64,000 nucleotides of DNA from Anisodus tanguticus (Eukaryota > Streptophyta > Magnoliopsida > Solanales > Solanaceae): the NCBI GenBank assembly GCA_034509755.1, contig CM067543.1, positions 55,298,653 through 55,362,652 of the forward strand, written 5' to 3'. The position numbers and the translations under genes were made by a program. The notes under the pieces were generated by a model. The model was not told the DNA's origin and made no database searches. It worked only from the letters and a program-made list of their open reading frames with translations. Numbering within the stretch: the first letter of the stretch is position 1; each line of letters opens with the position of its first letter. Shown here in pieces: positions 43,699 to 55,600 of this stretch.

Positions 43699-44829
43699 AT
43701 GTCTAAGAACAATTATCATCCTGACCTCATGGTTTCTAACGTCAAGAACAATATCCCTATTGTCCTTGAGATGAAAAACATCCAATATGCGACGTGGGCG
43801 GAGTTGTTTAAAATTCACGCTATCTCCCATCAAGTTCTTCATCACATCATTCCTCCCGCTAGACCTCTTCCTGCGGAGGATCCTGAGTTATGGATTACTT
43901 TTGATGCTACCGTTCTCCGGTGGATCTACGCCACTATTTCGATTGACCTTCTACAGACGATTATTGAGCCGGATACCACGGCTATGGCTGCCTGGAATAG
44001 ATTGCGTGACATATTCCAAGACAACCAACATTCACGTGTCGTCACACTCGAGCAGGAATTCTCTCTAGTTCGAATGGACGAATTTCCGAACGTTTCTACA
44101 TATTGCAAGAAACTAAAGGAGTTGGCGGATCAACTCCGGAATGTTGGTGCACCGATAACTACTAATCGTCTAGTTCTACAGTTGGTTGCCGGTCTTTAGG
44201 AGGCCTATAATGGTGTTGGAACTCTCATTCGCCAAAGCAACCCTCTTCCTGACTTCTATCAAGCCCGCTCCATGCTTACGTTGGAAGAAGTCGGTTTGGC
44301 TAAAAAGGCGGATACCGAAGCAAGCCCCGTCGTCATGGTGGCGTCCTCTCCTAGTTCTTCGGGTTTTGTTAATATTTCGGGCCAAAACCATAATCATGGT
44401 GGCGGCAAGAATAACCGCAAGAATAATAACAAAAACCGCGGGGGCAAACACGGCGGTTCTGGTGGCGGTTCCGATGGTCAGCAAGCAGGCGGTGGGTCCC
44501 ATCCATGGAACAGTGGCCCACCACCCCCTAGGCCCAGAAGCAGTAGGGCCCATAGGGGTGGGGGTGGGGGTGGGGCAGTGGGCCGTGGGCCAGCAGCCCT
44601 TACAATCCAGCAACCAATTCTAGCGGCCGGTGGGGCGGTCAAGCACGCTTCGAGCCCAACACCCAGCGGTGGCGGCCCACGCGCCGCGGGCCCGGCCAGC
44701 GGCGGCGGCGCGGCTACGGCCCAGCTCCATCACGGACAGGAATTCTTGGGCCCCGACCTCCGCAAGCCCATCATGCAGCATGCCCCACTCAAACCGATAT
44801 TGAGGCCGCGATGCACACATTGGGGTTAA
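43699..44829 (+). pseudogene. Copia 2 gag
   Basis: A 377-codon frame opening with ATG at 43699 and broken once by TAG at 44197. The first 165 residues form a UBN2-type gag core (YATWAELFKIHAISHQVL, then WNRLRDIFQDNQHSRVVTL, YCKKLKELADQLRNVG, LVLQLVAGL). It would form the particle shell. After the stop it continues EAYNGVGTLIRQSNPLPDF and LTLEE into an Asn/Gly/Lys-rich tail (NNRKNNNKNRGGKHGG) and a GC-rich Gly/Pro linker. No CCHC zinc knuckle is visible. Somewhere between 44560 and 44740 the frame changes to that of pol, which implies a lost or gained base in the linker. Confidence 0.88.
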
Positions 44830-47800
44830 CTCAACCGGACCCAAATTGGTATATGGACACCGGTGCCACTACTCACATGACTTCCGAATCAGGTACTCTC
44901 TCATCTTATTCCAATTTGAGCACCCCTCGGGGGATAATTGTTGGTAATGGCAGTTCTATTCCAATTCTAGGGTATGGTCAGAAAATGTTGTCTCCCCCCA
45001 ATGCACCCCTTCTCTTGAAAAATACTTTACATGCTCCTAAATTGATTAAAAATTTAGTGTCTGTCCGAAAGATCACTACTGACAATTCCGTTTCCGTTGA
45101 ATTTGATCCTTTTGGTTTCTCTGTGAAGGATTTCAAGACTGAGAGTCATCTCATAAGGTGTGATAGTAGGGGGGATCTATATCCTATCATGCCTGGTTTC
45201 AGTCCATCGAGTCAAGCCTTGCCATCAGCTTTTGCAGCCATCTCTCCTTCCATGTGGCATGCTCGTCTGGGTCATCCGGGATCTTCTATTTTATCAGTTT
45301 TAGATAAAAATAGCTTTATTTCTTGTAAGGGTACGAGTCGTACTCCACTTTGTCAGTCTTGTTCATTAGGAAAAATTGTTAAGTTGCCATTTGTAGACTC
45401 CAATTCTCATACTTCAATGCCATTTGATATTATTCATAGCGACTTATGGACGTCTCCTGTTCTTAGTTCATTGGGTCATCGATATTATGTTCTCTTTTTA
45501 GATGATTATTCTAGATTTTTGTGGACGTTTCCAATTGCGAATAAATCACAAGTGTTTTCCGTCTTCATCAAATTTAGAGCGTTCATTCGTACTCAATTCG
45601 AAAGAGAAATAAAAAATATTCAATGCGATAATGGGAAAGAGTATGACAATAGGGAGTTTCGGGAATTCTGTGCTAATAATGGGATCAATTTTTGTTTTTC
45701 GTGTCCTCGTACATCTTCACAAAATGGGAAAGCCGAACGCAAAATTCGTTCCATAAATAACATTGTCTGAACTCTCTTAATCCATGCCTCCATACCTCCA
45801 TATTTTTGGCATCATGCTCTACAAATGGCCACATATCTTCTTAACATAATTCCTTCTAAAGGTCTGACATATTCTTCCCCCCTCAAAATCCTATATAATA
45901 AGAACCCTTCTTATTCTCATATTCGGATTTTTGGGTGCTTGTGTTATCCGTTATTCCCATCCACCACAATTAACAAACTTCAGGCTCGGTCTACCCCGTG
46001 TGTATTTTTGGGTTATCCGTCGAATCATCGTGGTTATAAATGTTTTGATTTATCCTCCAAGAAAATCATAATTAATCGCCATGTCATTTTTTATGAAACC
46101 CAATTTCCTTTTACGAAAGTTCATACTCCCGAGCCTAGGTCGTATAATTTTTTGGATGACCAAATATCCCCGTATATTATTCGGAATTTTTTGGATATAT
46201 CCCGCACCCAAAATCCTCCAGCGGGCCCTCTGTCCGTTGGACCCACTGTACCGTGCACTTGTTCCGATTCTAGATCGGTCCCAAGAATTGGGCCGATCCA
46301 CCCAATTCTAGAACTGGTCCAGATGTTGATTCCGATTCTGGATTTGGGCCGGCGGGCCCACCGCTCCGCCCGATCCGTCCCGAGCCCGAAAAATTCCCAA
46401 AATTCCCTCAATTCTTTCTTGAGTCATAGACCGGTCACTCGTAGTCAGCGGGGTATTTTTACACCTAAAAGACATTTTAATTTACATTCTGATGTCTCTA
46501 AATCCCCCTTGCCCCGCAATCCTGTGTCCGCATTAAATGACCCTAATTGAAAAATTGCTATGAATGATGAATATAATGCTCTTATTGATAATAAGACGTG
46601 GGAGTTGGTGCCCCGTCCATATGGTATTAATGTTATCAGGTCTATGTGGATTTTTGCTCATAAGGAGAATTCAGATGGATCATTTGCTCGACATAAGGCG
46701 CGACTTGTTGGTGATGGTAAGACTCAGCAGGTTGGGATAGATTGTGGTGAGACGTTTAGTCCGGTGGTCAAACCGGCTACCATTCGCACTGTGCTTAGCT
46801 TGGCTCTTTCAAAGGCTTGGCCAATTCATCAGTTGGATGTCAAGAATGCTTTCCTACATGGTGATCTCAAGGAAACAATCTATATGCATCAGCCGTTGGG
46901 TTTCAGGGATCCAAACCGTCCTCATCATGTATGTTTGTTGAAGAAGTCCTTATATGGGCTTAAGCGGTCTCCAAGGGCCAGTACACGAGGTTTGCTGACT
47001 TTGTTTCAACTATTAGGTTCACTCACAGCAGGTCAGATAATTCCTTGTTCATCTACCGCCGTGGTTCGTCCTTGGCCTACATTCTATTGTATGTGGATGA
47101 TATCATTTTGACTGCTTCTTCCGATACCTTGCGCCAGTCTATCATGGCCATGCTCAGTTCTGAGTTTGCTATGAAAGACTTAGGGCCTTTGAGTTATTTT
47201 TTGGGGATTGCCGTCAAGCGTCATTCAGGTGGCTTGTTTTTGTCTCAACGAAAGTATGCTGCTGAGATCATAGAGAGGGCTGGGATGTCATCCTGTAAGT
47301 CCACTTCCACTCCAGTTGATGCAAAACCCAAGCTGAGTACCGCAGCAGGTGCACCATACGAGGACCCGACCCGCTATCGCAGTCTTGCAGGAGCCCTCCA
47401 GTATCTTACCTTTACTAGATCGGATATTACGTATACGGTTCAGTAGATGTGTTTATTCATGCATGATCCCAGAGTTGAGCACATGAATGCAATCAAACGC
47501 ATCATTCGGTATATTCAGGGGACACTGGACTATGGGTTGCACTTGTATCCCTCATCTACATCCTCACATGTCTCTTACACGGATGCTGATTGGGGTGGTT
47601 GTCCCGACACCAGACGGTCGACTTCTGGCTACTGTATGTTCCTTGACAACAACTTGGTCTCCTGGTCGGCAAAGCGTCAGGCAACTCTATCACGCTCAAG
47701 TGCAGATGCAGAATATCGAGGGGTAGCTAATGTGGTCTCAGAATCATGTTGGTTACGTAATTTGCTTTTAGAGCTTCATTGCCCCATTCAGAAGGCAACC

Positions 47801-48058
47801 TTGGTATATTGTGATAATGTTAGTGTCATCTACCTCTCAGGTAATCCGGTTTAGCACCAACGCACTAAGCATATTGAAATGGACATTCACTTTGTCCGTG
47901 AAAAGGTTGCTCGGGGGCAGGTACGCGTATGTCATGTCCCGTCAAGATATCAAGTTGCAGACATCTTTACAAAGGGCCTTCCCTCGGTACTCTTTGAAGA
48001 TTTTAAGGACAGTCTCAGCGTTCGAAGACCGCCCGCTATGACTGCGGGGGTGTGTTAA
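44811..48058 (+). pseudogene. Copia 2 pol: protease, integrase, reverse transcriptase, RNase H
   Basis: Protease active site MDTGATTHMT sits near 44855. The pre-integrase WHARLGHPG and CQSCSLGKIVKLPF blocks follow, then the integrase core (LWTSPVLSSLGHRYYVLFLD; QCDNGKEYDN; SSQNGKAERKIR). The reverse transcriptase runs from MNDEYNALIDNKTW (46560) through QLDVKNAFLHGDL to LLYVDDIIL (47095). RNase H carries DADWGGCPDTRRSTSGYC and ends RYQVADIFTKGLP. The final TAA (48056-48058) lies inside the 3' LTR. In-frame stops occur at 45768 (TGA), 46548 (TGA), 47444 (TAG) and 47852 (TAG), with a one-base deletion near 46980. All catalytic boxes are otherwise preserved. Confidence 0.93.
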
Positions 48059-48386
48059 ATAATGCAATATACCCGTGATATACACCCAATATACAGGCAG
48101 TGTATATCACGGGCAAATGGACCAAAAACGGCACAACAGGCTCGGCAGTGGCCCATCACGGACAGAATCAGCCAGCCACTGATTGGTGTATATATGGTAT
48201 ATATTGTTGAAATATTGTAATGTATTTGTTACCTAAATTAGGATTATACACTTACCATAATTGTAGAATTAGAATTATGGTAGAATAAGATTTTAGGAAT
48301 AGAATAGGAATAGGATTCTCCTATTTTGTATCTTGTATATATACCTTGTCAATCAATGAAAATAATCAAGGGGATTATTTCTTTCA
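48053..48386 (+). repeat. 3' LTR of Copia 2
   Basis: TGTTAAATAATGC to TTTCTTTCA, preceded by the purine tract ACTGCGGGGG. Its start overlaps the last codons of pol. Confidence 0.9.
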
Positions 48387-48462
48387 TAAAGAAATAACTG
48401 ATTAGTTTTTCTACCGTAGCCCGTAGGTATTATTTTTTTCTTTCAAAACAGAATAAAGAAGG

Positions 48463-48588
48463 AATCACGGTGATCATTCTAAGCTGATAAAATTAGTAAT
48501 AATATTATCCGTGAACGTATTGAACAATATAATAGAAAAGTAAAGATTGTAAATACCGAACCCCTACTTCAAGTAGGCGATGGCATTG
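48463..48588 (+). pseudogene. atpA: Plastid atpA N-terminal fragment (NUPT)
   Basis: About 125 bp encode, with one insertion and early changes, the first 40 or so residues of the plastid ATP synthase alpha subunit: IIRERIEQYNRKVKIVNT, then LQVGDGI. The DNA match to plastid atpA is close (for example ATTATCCGTGAACGTATTG). A 3-base insertion sits after AATTAGTAAT, and a premature stop precedes the conserved part. Similarity ends abruptly after GGCATTG. In this repeat-rich nuclear context it is best read as plastid DNA transferred to the nucleus, non-functional. Mitochondrial atp1 has a different N-terminus. No neighbouring plastid gene is recognisable. Confidence 0.78.
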
Positions 48589-49069
48589 GCTTGGATATGG
48601 ATTTTATTCAATGAGGCTTCTTTTGTTTCTCTATTTATGTTATACAGTGTGTTTTCAAGATTTTCTTGCATATTGAAATTGTGGTGTTTTGCTGATTCCT
48701 TGGATTAAGCATTATATTCCAGGTTATATGCAGTATTTTTAGACATTGATAGTTTAAAACTAGGAACATATTTGGAATCCTTTGAGCTTTATTTCTTGGA
48801 TAATCTGCATATTGAATGCAATGGGTGGTCTTTCAAGCTTTAAACTTTAAGTAAAGGTGATTCAATATTATTCTCTTTTTCCTGAAAAAAGAACAATGAT
48901 GTTGCCTTTCTTAGATAAGGTATCCTGTGATTATGCGCTTATTTGTCAAAATTTAGAAATATTCTTGATTGTCAAAATTGTATAGTTTTCTCTTGAGGTG
49001 ATTGATGTGTTAGTTGCAAGTTTATTTCTGGACCTTCCTAATTTCCCTTCCCTTAGTTTTTTTGGAATT
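48589..49069. other. Intergenic AT-rich DNA
   Basis: No gene or repeat is recognised. Confidence 0.4.
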
Positions 49070-49079
49070 ATTGTCATAG

Positions 49080-49178
49080 GTAAGCACGGAAACAGCCTCT
49101 TGTAAAAATGGAGGATAAAGTTATGTCTAGCAGACCCTTATGGTCCAGCCCTTTCCCATTCCCCGCGCATAACGGGAG
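49080..49178 (+). mobile_element. 5'-truncated Au-type SINE with 10-bp target duplication
   Basis: Carries only the 3' portion of Au: GGAAACAGCCTCTTGTAAAA, then AGACCCTTATGGTCCAGCCC, then CCCCGCGCATAACGGGAG. Flanks ATTGTCATAG (49070-49079 and 49179-49188) are identical, so the truncation probably happened during reverse transcription. Confidence 0.75.
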
Positions 49179-49188
49179 ATTGTCATAG

Positions 49189-49350
49189 TTTAATAATAGA
49201 TTAGTTGGTTGGCAGCTTCATTGTTGTTGCTAGATGCAATTGAAGGTGAAGGAATTGACCTTTTAAACAAAGAGAAACCCTCATATTGATAGTACTTTCA
49301 TTATCTTCTCCTATTTTATACAAAGCCGTCTGTAAGTTTCCTTGGTAAAT
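49189..49350. other. Short spacer
   Basis: Nothing recognisable between the two SINE remnants. Confidence 0.35.
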
Positions 49351-49362
49351 AATGAATAGATA

Positions 49363-49444
49363 CAACATATCCAGTGTAATTACGCAAGTGTGGTCTGGAG
49401 AGGGTAGAGTGTACGCAGACATTACTCCTATCTAAGGAGGAAAC
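49363..49444 (+). mobile_element. Short SINE-type insertion (TGTACGCAG family) with 12-bp target duplication
   Basis: An 82-bp insert containing CAGTGTAATTACGCAAGTG, GGTCTGGAGAGGGTAGAG and TGTACGCAGACATTACTCC. Flanks AATGAATAGATA (49351-49362 and 49445-49456) are identical. This supplies the evidence that the family moves by target-primed insertion. Confidence 0.7.
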
Positions 49445-49734
49445 AATGAATAGATAACGATACAGAAAGTAGTGAATATTTGTTTGATGAGTCTAAAGAC
49501 GAATCAGTCATAAAAAACTGATAAGAACTAAGTTTGCTCTCAACCAAAGAGGTTCATGCTCTTCCAAAATATATAAAAAGGGAGATCATAAAATTGCACA
49601 GCCTAAACATGAGAAAAATCTTGAAATGAGAACTACTTTTGAAACAGGAATCCCAGCAAGGTGTATATAGACATCGAAGAAAACCCATGTTCACAAAATA
49701 AGCTGCAATTTATCCTGTTTCTGCGTTTGGTCTG

Positions 49735-50749
49735 TCATTGCCTTGGGAATCTATAGTTTACTATTGCGAAGCTTTTGGAAAATAACCATTGATCCTCCTG
49801 ATGGATAGTTGCTGGAAACAAAAAATTACTCAAGTAGGAAGTGGTTGGTTTACTTTTAAGAAATAGCAAACTCATCATCAGTTTCAACTTGTGTAATCTC
49901 CTCCAATACCAACTAGAATCAGCTGGTGGAGCGTGTGTCCGAAATTCCTCTATATACACCCCATTCACCCACAATAAGTCCTCCTTCTCCATGATCACCT
50001 ATAGTAATTTACCCACATTTTACGCCCCTTAATATTCAATCCTCCTTGTTGCTTGGGTCTACACACCTTCTCCATTAATCTTTCTCCTTTCCTCTGAACT
50101 ACCCCATAAGAATTCCCTACACTTGTTGTCCACTTTGGGGCAAAATATTTACAGACCCCCAAAAGTTATGCAGAGAAAATAGGAGTGAATTGATGATCTG
50201 CAGTTTGCCAGCATATGATAAGTGCCTGGTGGACACAGTTCTAATCTTCTCTGTTACTCCATTTCTTTGGGGACAAGGGCAAGCCTAGATATCTTATTGC
50301 AAACTCAGAACCCCTTCTTAGTCTCTTCATCTATACCAGCAACAAAAATATTTGATTTCTCGACATTTGCTATCAGTCCGGTCACCATAGAGAAATGATG
50401 CAACATGACCTTTGCAAAACAACATCAAGTCATCAGCAAAAATGAGGAGAGTCGGGCCCTGTTTGCACGTTGGATGATATCTGAAATCAGGTAAATTAGC
50501 CATTTTTTCCAGTATTCTAGAAAGATACTCCATCACCACGACAAATAACAATGGGGATATGGGATCACCTTGCCTTAATCCCCTCTTCCCCTCAAAATAA
50601 CCATGCCAGTCCCCATTCAGTTTGATAGAAAACTTAGTTGTAGTAACACATGTCATAATCATTTGGCAAAACTTAGGAGTAAACAAAAAAAAGGAAAAAA
50701 AAAAGCTAATTGTAACCATTATTAATACCAGTATAATTGTAACCATCAA
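49735..50749 (-). pseudogene. LINE (L1-type) reverse transcriptase fragment
   Basis: The minus strand from 50650 down reads FSIKLNGDWHGYFEGKRGLR then QGDPISPLLFVVVMEYLSR, LLIFADDLMLFCKG (catalytic FADD), and later the downstream LINE blocks REFLWG and ALNVGKLL, then KEDLLWVNGVYI and PPADSSWYWRR. This is the C-terminal half of a plant L1 ORF2 reverse transcriptase and its tail. The stretch between the FADD box and REFLWG is shortened and frameshifted. Endonuclease, ORF1 and poly-A tail are absent, so it is a dead fragment. The RGLRQGD and FADD motifs leave little doubt about the family. Confidence 0.87.
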
Positions 50750-52028
50750 CCAAACGATCCTAAGTACATATTAATTGGTGGGGGTATAATCAGTATTGAT
50801 TATTAATTAACTAAAAATCAATTTAGGAAATTAAGAATAGAGGGAGTGATGTAGGGAAAACTACGAAGTACAAAGTCAATTTCTAATTTATTCTTTCCTC
50901 CATGCGTAGCTGGTCAACAATCAACATCCATATTAGCTTTCTGGTACATATGCTAGATAAGAGTTGTTTCTAGTTGCTTTCAAAGATTATTAATCATGAA
51001 GCTGATGCAGACAAGGGTATATTTACAGTATAATTTATGAGGCGAATTTAATAATTTGTATTAAATTTATATATCTAAATAAACTTACGAAATATTTATA
51101 AATATCTGATTGTGAACTTAATTATAATTATATTATAATTTTAATTTATTTTAAAATGAAAATTTTTAAATTGTGAATTCAGCTTTGTCATATATATAGA
51201 TGCACAAACAATTATTTAATTATATAAATATAAGTTATGTGTATTGATTATGCACGTAACTATATTTGTGTTGGTAGTGTAGTTTGACCGGTGATAACAA
51301 GCTAGTAGTTATTTTTATCAGGTCATTAATTAATGATTAATATAAATATTTATTATAATTATTTTATAAGTGACCTAATTATATAAATATTTTTTATATT
51401 AAGATAAAAGTAAGGTTTATGTACATCCTATCCTTCCTAGAACCCACGTCGTGGGATCAAACTTGGTTTGTTGTTGTTGTAATGCATAAAATTTAAAGTT
51501 AGTTACATATATCTATATTATTTTAAAGCATGAATATAAATGTTGGTTGACCAAAATATCTTTTAAATATTGAACGACGTTTATATATTTTTTACATTAG
51601 TCTTAATATAATTTTTTAAGTTATATTGGAAAAAATATCAAATAGAGTTATAACAAATTACTACTTCTCGAGGAAATAGACTTCTTAATAGAAGGTTGGC
51701 CATGATTTGAGTCTACTGGGGAGTGTTTCCTTTAGTTTATTAGGTTTTCTTTTATTTATCATTTTAATTTTTACCAAAACAAATACTAATTTGATAACTA
51801 AAACATAAAATAACGAGAGGAAATATACTAATTAAAGTAATATAAAATCTTATGTTGAAAGAAACTAAAATAACTGAAATTATGATCTTCGTATAAACAT
51901 TTCATCATGAAAACAACCATAAAGTTAGAAAATTTTACAATGACGGAAAGACTTGATTTAATTTTGTTAGATATTATATCTTACTTTTGTGATCAACCTA
52001 ATTTCTTTTAATCTAAACTTTAATGAAA
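50750..52028. other. Intergenic AT-rich DNA
   Basis: No gene is seen. The stretch 51415-51480 resembles the TGTACGCAG-family SINE on the minus strand (a CCACGTCGTGGGATCAAACT block and GTTTGTTGTTGTTGT). The remainder is AT-rich and featureless. Confidence 0.42.
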
Positions 52029-52478
52029 TGTTAACCGTACAAAGGATTATGAGTAACCGTGCAAAGGGTTACTAAGCTTGAAGTATTTCAAACGTCAATT
52101 AAATGATAACTGTATAAAGAGTTACGAGCAACCGTACCAAAGGTTGCTAATAATGCATAACGAAGTGCAGAAGGTTTGGTGGTCGTATAAAGGGCTACAA
52201 GTAACCGTACAAATGGTTACTAATTTTCCATAATAAGGTACAACATGAATGATAACCGTATAAAAGGTTACTATTAGCGAATATTCTCCGAATATTCTCT
52301 GTATATTTTGTAATTATGATAGATGTATATTTAAGGTAACTTAGGATTCTAATTGTATTAGGAATCAACCTTTGTAAGGTAAGTTAGGATTCGTACCATA
52401 TTAGGAATCAACCTTTGTATAGCTATATATATTGTGAATAATGAAAGGAATCCCCAAGGGAAATTATTCTATCTTTCA
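52029..52478 (+). repeat. 5' LTR of Copia 3, with hairpin repeats
   Basis: Starts TGTTAACCGTACAAAG and ends ATCTTTCA. Its first 250 bp hold seven to eight imperfect units of the type TAACCGTACAAAGGGTTACTA, each self-complementary at its ends (TAACC...GGTTA). A duplicated TTAGGATTC...AGGAATCAACCTTTGTA segment lies at 52339-52418. Confidence 0.88.
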
Positions 52479-52492
52479 TGGTATCAAGAGCC
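52479..52492 (+). promoter_or_regulatory. Primer-binding site of Copia 3
   Basis: TGGTATCAAGAGCC directly follows the LTR, one base from the initiator-methionine tRNA primer site. Confidence 0.82.
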
Positions 52493-52622
52493 TAAAACCT
52501 AAATCCTCATTCCCGACCGAAATCAGATTTTTTTCCTGATTTCACAGAAAAAAAAAAAATCTGGTTTCTTCCTCCATATTTCGGCCAAACCAGAAAATTC
52601 CCTTCCCTCGACAGGCGGCAAC

Positions 52623-55600
52623 CATGTCTTCCCTCACAAATTTCGTTTCATCCACTTGGCACACTTGAAAACCCCTCTCAACGTTCGGTATCTTCTTTTC
52701 ATCTCGGCATTCGCCGTTAACAACATCAAGAATTTTATCCCTATAATTCTTGACCAAGAAGACTATCAATATTCCATGTGGATGGAACTATTCTACATTC
52801 ATGCATGTGCATACAACGTGCTCGATCACATTGACGAATCTGTTCCTCGTCCCACCGATGTTACGGACTCAATCTGCGTCGTCTTGACGCCATCGTCAAA
52901 CAATGGATCTACGGCGCCATCTCCAAAGATCTGTTATGCACTATCATGAAAACAGTGCTAACGCACGTGAACTTTGGGTCCGGCTAGAAGAAATCTTTCG
53001 GGACAATAAAAATACTCGGTGTGTATTTGGAAGAGCAATTCAACAATACCCGCCTCGAGAATTTTAACAACATGTCCGAATATTGTAAGCAACTCGAAAC
53101 TCATAACCGATCAACTATCCAACGTCGGGACTTCGTTTGAAACCAAGATGGTGCTTCAACTTGTTGCGGGTTTACCGAAAGGTGAATATGACACACTCGC
53201 AACAATGATTCAATAAGCCGACCCTCTCCCAAGTTTCAACAAGGCACGTTCACAACTATTGTTGGAAGAAACTAGACGTGCTAAACAAGAGGAACATAAT
53301 CAACGGGCGTTAGCCGTTGACGGTATGGCAACACATGCGGCCGGCGGAACCAGCTATCACGGCATGTCCAAGACGGCGGCGGACCCACCACTGGTTGCGG
53401 TCCGGCGGCGGCAGCACCACCACCTGGTTGCGGTCCACTGCGGCGGCGGCGGCAAGCTGCTGCACAAGCGGCACTGCAGAAGACTGCGGCACCAACCGAA
53501 GCACTAAAGACCACCAAGACACCGGCGGCACCGGCAAAGATTCGGCGGCAAAGAATAACTGCAGCAAGAAGCCGAGCCCGCGGCTGTCCCCGACCGATTT
53601 GGGCCGGAAGCCTACACCACCGTGAACCTTCAACAGCCCCGACGACAATTGGTACATGGACACCGGAGCCACATCTCACCTCACCCGGTCGTCGGGTAAC
53701 CTATCTCAACTACGTCGGTTAAAGTGTCCTCAATTTATTACTTGTCGGCAATGGTCATCGCATTCCAATTGAAGGTTACGGTAACACACACACCAAACAT
53801 ACACACCCGCCTTTCTCCCTAAACCACGTCCTATACACACCTAACATCATTAAAAACTTAATCTCTGTTAGAAAATTCACTAGCAATAATTTTGTGTCTG
53901 TCGAATTTGACCCTTTTGGTTTTTCTGTGAAAGAACTCAATACGGGGAAAATTCTTACACGCCACAATAGTGTGGGAGACCTCTACCCATTCACTCAATC
54001 TTCCGCCGTCGTGCCGCAAGCACCTCTATCCCTTGCGGCAATCTCTCCCTCCACTTGGCACAACAGACTCGGACACCCGGAGACCCGGTTTTACTTTTCT
54101 TAGGACTTCTAAGCGTATTAAATGTAATAATGGAAAAATTGCCCAACACTGTTTTTCTTGTCCACTAGGCAAACATACTCGTCTTCCATTTATGTCATCA
54201 AACAGTGTTACTTTTTCTCCCTTTGATATTGTTCATGCTGATTTGTGGACATCTCCGATTGTTAGCTCTTTGGGTCATAAATTCTATCTAGTATTCTTGG
54301 ATGATTTTTCACATTTTGTCTGGATTTACCCAATCGAAATTCAAATCTGAAGTTTTTACAAAATTCCTCGAGTTTCACAACTTCATTAAAACACAATTTG
54401 AAAAATCTATCAAATCATTCCAATGTGATAATGGACGTGAATTTAATAACTCGACATTTCACAATTTCTGTTCTAAACAAGGTATGGTTTTCCGTTTTTC
54501 TTGTCCCTATACTTCTTCCCAAAACGGAAAGGCTGAAAGAATTATACGTACCATCAATAACATGGTTCGCACACTTCTGTTTCATGCGTCTGCCTACCAC
54601 CGCCTTTTTGGGTCTATCTTTGTCAAAATGGTAGAATCCCTTCTTAATATTTTACCAACTAGCACACTCCAAAACAAGACCCCTACCGAAATCTTATACC
54701 GTAGGCTACCATCATATGATCACCTACGTATTTTTGGATGCTTATGCTACCCCAACATGGCCTCCACTGCACCTCACAAACTTGCACCTCGCACTCGCCA
54801 TGTGTCTTCCTTGGTCTATCTCCTAATCATCGGGCTACTTGTGCTATGACATTGCTACTTGCAAAATCATCGTCTCCGTCACGTCACCTTTGATGAGACA
54901 ACCTTTCCTTTTTCAAATCTCCGGAAATTTCAGACCACCGATTACATCTTTCTCGATGAACCAAGTCGTCCCCGATCATCCAAAATCTATATCAACGGCG
55001 GCCACGTTCCGACGGTCTCGCCACTGTCCGGCACCACCCCAACAGACTCCTGCTCACCCCTACAACCCCCAGTCGAGTCACCAGAAACCAGTCCAGCTGA
55101 ACTGCTGCCCACTGGTCCAGAACCAGTGGACCAGCAACCTCCCAGCCCCGATCCACCGCCACTGCCGTCTCATCGTATGGAGACTCGTGCACAACACGGG
55201 ATCTTCAAACCCAAGGTTCACTTCAATCTCTCCACACAAACCTTATCACCCATTCCACAAAATCCAAAACTAGCAAAACTGGACCCAAATTGGAATGCGG
55301 CCATGTGCGAGGAATTTAACGCTTTAACCAAGCAGAACACTTGGGATTTGGTACCTAGACCCGAAGGTGTGAATATTATCCGGTGTATGTGGCTATTTCG
55401 GCACAAGTTCGAGACAATGGTGACTTAGAGAGGTATAAGGCAAGACTAGTCGCCAATGGCACTAATCGGCGGAGGAGGGTATTGATTGTGGTGAGACATT
55501 CGGTCCGGTTGTTAAACCGGCCACTATTCGGATCGTTCTCGGTATTGCTATGGGCATGCATTGGCCAATTCATCGACTTGATGTCAAGAATGCATTCCTT

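Larger units (their letters stand above)
43196..48386 (+). mobile_element. Copia retrotransposon 2, full length but disabled
   Basis: LTRs at 43196-43530 (335 bp) and 48053-48386 (334 bp) flank gag and all pol domains. Primer site at 43531 and purine tract before 48053 are in place. The flanks GAAAG and TAAAG match at 4 of 5. Damage is limited to five in-frame stops and at least two frameshifts, so it is the youngest-looking Copia here. The LTRs differ by a short deletion and an insertion of AATAGAATAGG-like repeats. Confidence 0.93.

Noticed and set aside
48463..48588. A mitochondrial atp1 origin for the ATP synthase fragment
   Set aside because: The residues IIRERIEQYNRKVKIVNT fit the plastid alpha subunit start, not the mitochondrial one.
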